From assembly GCA_030456445.1 (NCBI GenBank), contig JAKDNM010000002.1, positions 1-64,000 of the forward strand: 64,000 nucleotides of DNA. The letters run 5' to 3'. The notes beneath the pieces are model-generated. The model did not search any database. It was given only the letters and a program-made list of their open reading frames with translations, and had not been told where the DNA came from. Shown here one piece after another: positions 62,291 to 64,000 of the stretch. How positions within the stretch are numbered: the stretch's first letter is position 1; every line of letters starts with the position of its first letter. The stretch comes from Hyphomicrobiales bacterium. GTDB lineage: Bacteria; Pseudomonadota; Alphaproteobacteria; Rhizobiales; Rhizobiaceae. Both the position numbers and the translations under genes were made by a program.

Positions 62291-62881
62291 TCACTGCACG
62301 ACTTTCAGATTGTCCAACCACTCCGTAACTCGTTCTATGGTTTGCCGCTCTTGTGGTGCCTGCATGGAGAAGCCCTCGACAAGATTGGCCCCTCGCGCAT
62401 GACTGGCGACAACATCCAAGCTGTTGCCCAACCCGTAGCCGCCATGCGTGACGAGTGGGATGATAGTCTTGCCCGAAAGATCGTGCGCGGCGAGGAAGGA
62501 GCGAGCTACCGGCGGCGCGGTCATTCCCCAAATCGGAAAGGCCAGAAATACCGTTCTGTATGAGGCGATGTCGGCGACTTTCGCCTTCAACGGCGGTTCG
62601 TAGCCGCGATCGGTTTCCTGTTTCGCTTGCTCTACGGTCTCGAAGTAGTCGGCCGGATAGGGATTCTCCGGTACGATTTCAAACAGGTCGGCTTGCAGGG
62701 CGCGGCCGACTTGACCCGCTACAACGCGCGTGTTTCCGCTTCGCGAAAAGTACGGAACAAGTATCTTGCCTGAAGGGAGTTGCGCCGCTGCGGCCGAAGT
62801 AACCGGCGCGACTCCCGCTGCCGTAAGGGATAAGAGCAGCGAGGTCATGAATAGTTCCCTTCGCGTTGGATTGTCGATCAT
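62291..62881 (-). CDS. Exported flavodoxin-like protein
   Basis: A 196-aa protein. An N-terminal hydrophobic signal (RRELFMTSLLLSLTAAGVAPVTSAAAAQ), possibly Tat-type, is followed by a flavodoxin fold: ILVPYFSRSGNTRVVAGQVGRAL for the FMN phosphate, FLAFPIWGMTAPPVARSFL and PLVTHGGYGLGNSLDVV. It probably binds FMN outside the cytoplasm. Downstream of two aldo/keto reductase genes on the same strand, suggesting a small redox cluster. Confidence 0.8.
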   Translation of the reverse strand: MIDNPTRRELFMTSLLLSLTAAGVAPVTSAAAAQLPSGKILVPYFSRSGNTRVVAGQVGRALQADLFEIVPENPYPADYFETVEQAKQETDRGYEPPLKAKVADIASYRTVFLAFPIWGMTAPPVARSFLAAHDLSGKTIIPLVTHGGYGLGNSLDVVASHARGANLVEGFSMQAPQERQTIERVTEWLDNLKVVQ

Positions 62882-63013
62882 GGTCTTGCTCCAAAAAGTG
62901 GATCAACGGCCGGTCGTTTTGAGCACCGCTTCCGGCAGGCGTTCGCCTCGAACCTCAATCTTTGAAAGTGCAGCCGCGAGGCCGTCCGCTGCCGCGACGC
63001 CGAGGCTTTCAGC

Positions 63014-64000
<987 letters not shown>

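Overview
The window looks like part of a repABC-type plasmid (or plasmid-derived replicon) from an alphaproteobacterium of the order Hyphomicrobiales/Rhizobiales, probably a Phyllobacteriaceae-like lineage. The evidence is a complete repA-repB-repC cassette with an antisense RNA and two parS-like palindromes, a broken trb conjugation operon pointing away from repA, a SyrB-like protein, and a long block of the DUF1403/DUF1173/DUF932/ParB/DUF1419 genes typical of rhizobial plasmids. Base composition is GC-rich throughout. No tRNA, rRNA or CRISPR array was seen.

Layout. (1) 1-6.3 kb: the 3' part of a sulfur-oxidation (sox) cluster, soxB-soxC-soxD plus a YeeE/SoxT permease, with a BrnT-like toxin and HTH antitoxin cassette lodged between soxB and soxC. 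(2) 6.3-12.6 kb: nested mobile DNA. A headless serine resolvase and a 188-bp element with 20-bp terminal inverted repeats abut a RIT element (three overlapping tyrosine recombinases, the third truncated). The RIT sits inside tnpC of an IS66-family element, which itself cuts a trbE-CNNM chimera. (3) 12.6-19.4 kb: trbB-trbC-trbD-trbE' and repABC. (4) 19.4-25.9 kb: a serine recombinase, a tyrosine recombinase, DUF1403 and ScpB-like genes, a TauE/SafE permease, the tail of a lost tungstate/molybdate-type ABC transporter and its regulator. (5) 26.0-32.2 kb: an arsenic resistance cluster with two ArsR regulators, two unrelated arsenate reductases, Acr3, ArsH, a flavin monooxygenase with a cysteine-rich tail, and an MFS exporter.

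(6) 32.2-47.0 kb: a variable defence-type island bordered by gene debris (DUF1612, imuB tail, deleted helicase IV). It holds a DUF433/PIN toxin-antitoxin pair, an unrecognised 476-codon reading frame with a likely frameshift, a two-gene operon of an RNxxxH (HEPN-like) TIGR02391 protein with a CoiA-like nuclease, and a two-gene operon of a kinase-like/SF1-helicase protein with a PLD nuclease that matches type I Mokosh. It ends with an unrecognised 466-aa protein. (7) 47.2-62.3 kb: plasmid housekeeping genes: a Xre/RES toxin-antitoxin pair, SyrB-like, DUF1173, DUF932, a second HTH-DUF433 antitoxin with a DUF5615 PIN-like toxin, a large ParB-like protein, and a run of small co-directional plasmid genes. 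Many of these are preceded by short GC-rich hairpins, and one (PcfJ-like) is split by an in-frame TAG. (8) 62.3-64.0 kb: a flavodoxin and aldo/keto reductases on the minus strand.

Functionally, the replicon combines energy metabolism (thiosulfate oxidation), metalloid resistance, anti-phage candidates and several addiction modules on a backbone that can replicate and partition. Its trb transfer operon is truncated here, so transfer would need functions from elsewhere. All functional names rest on motif and family recognition by eye; no database search was run.
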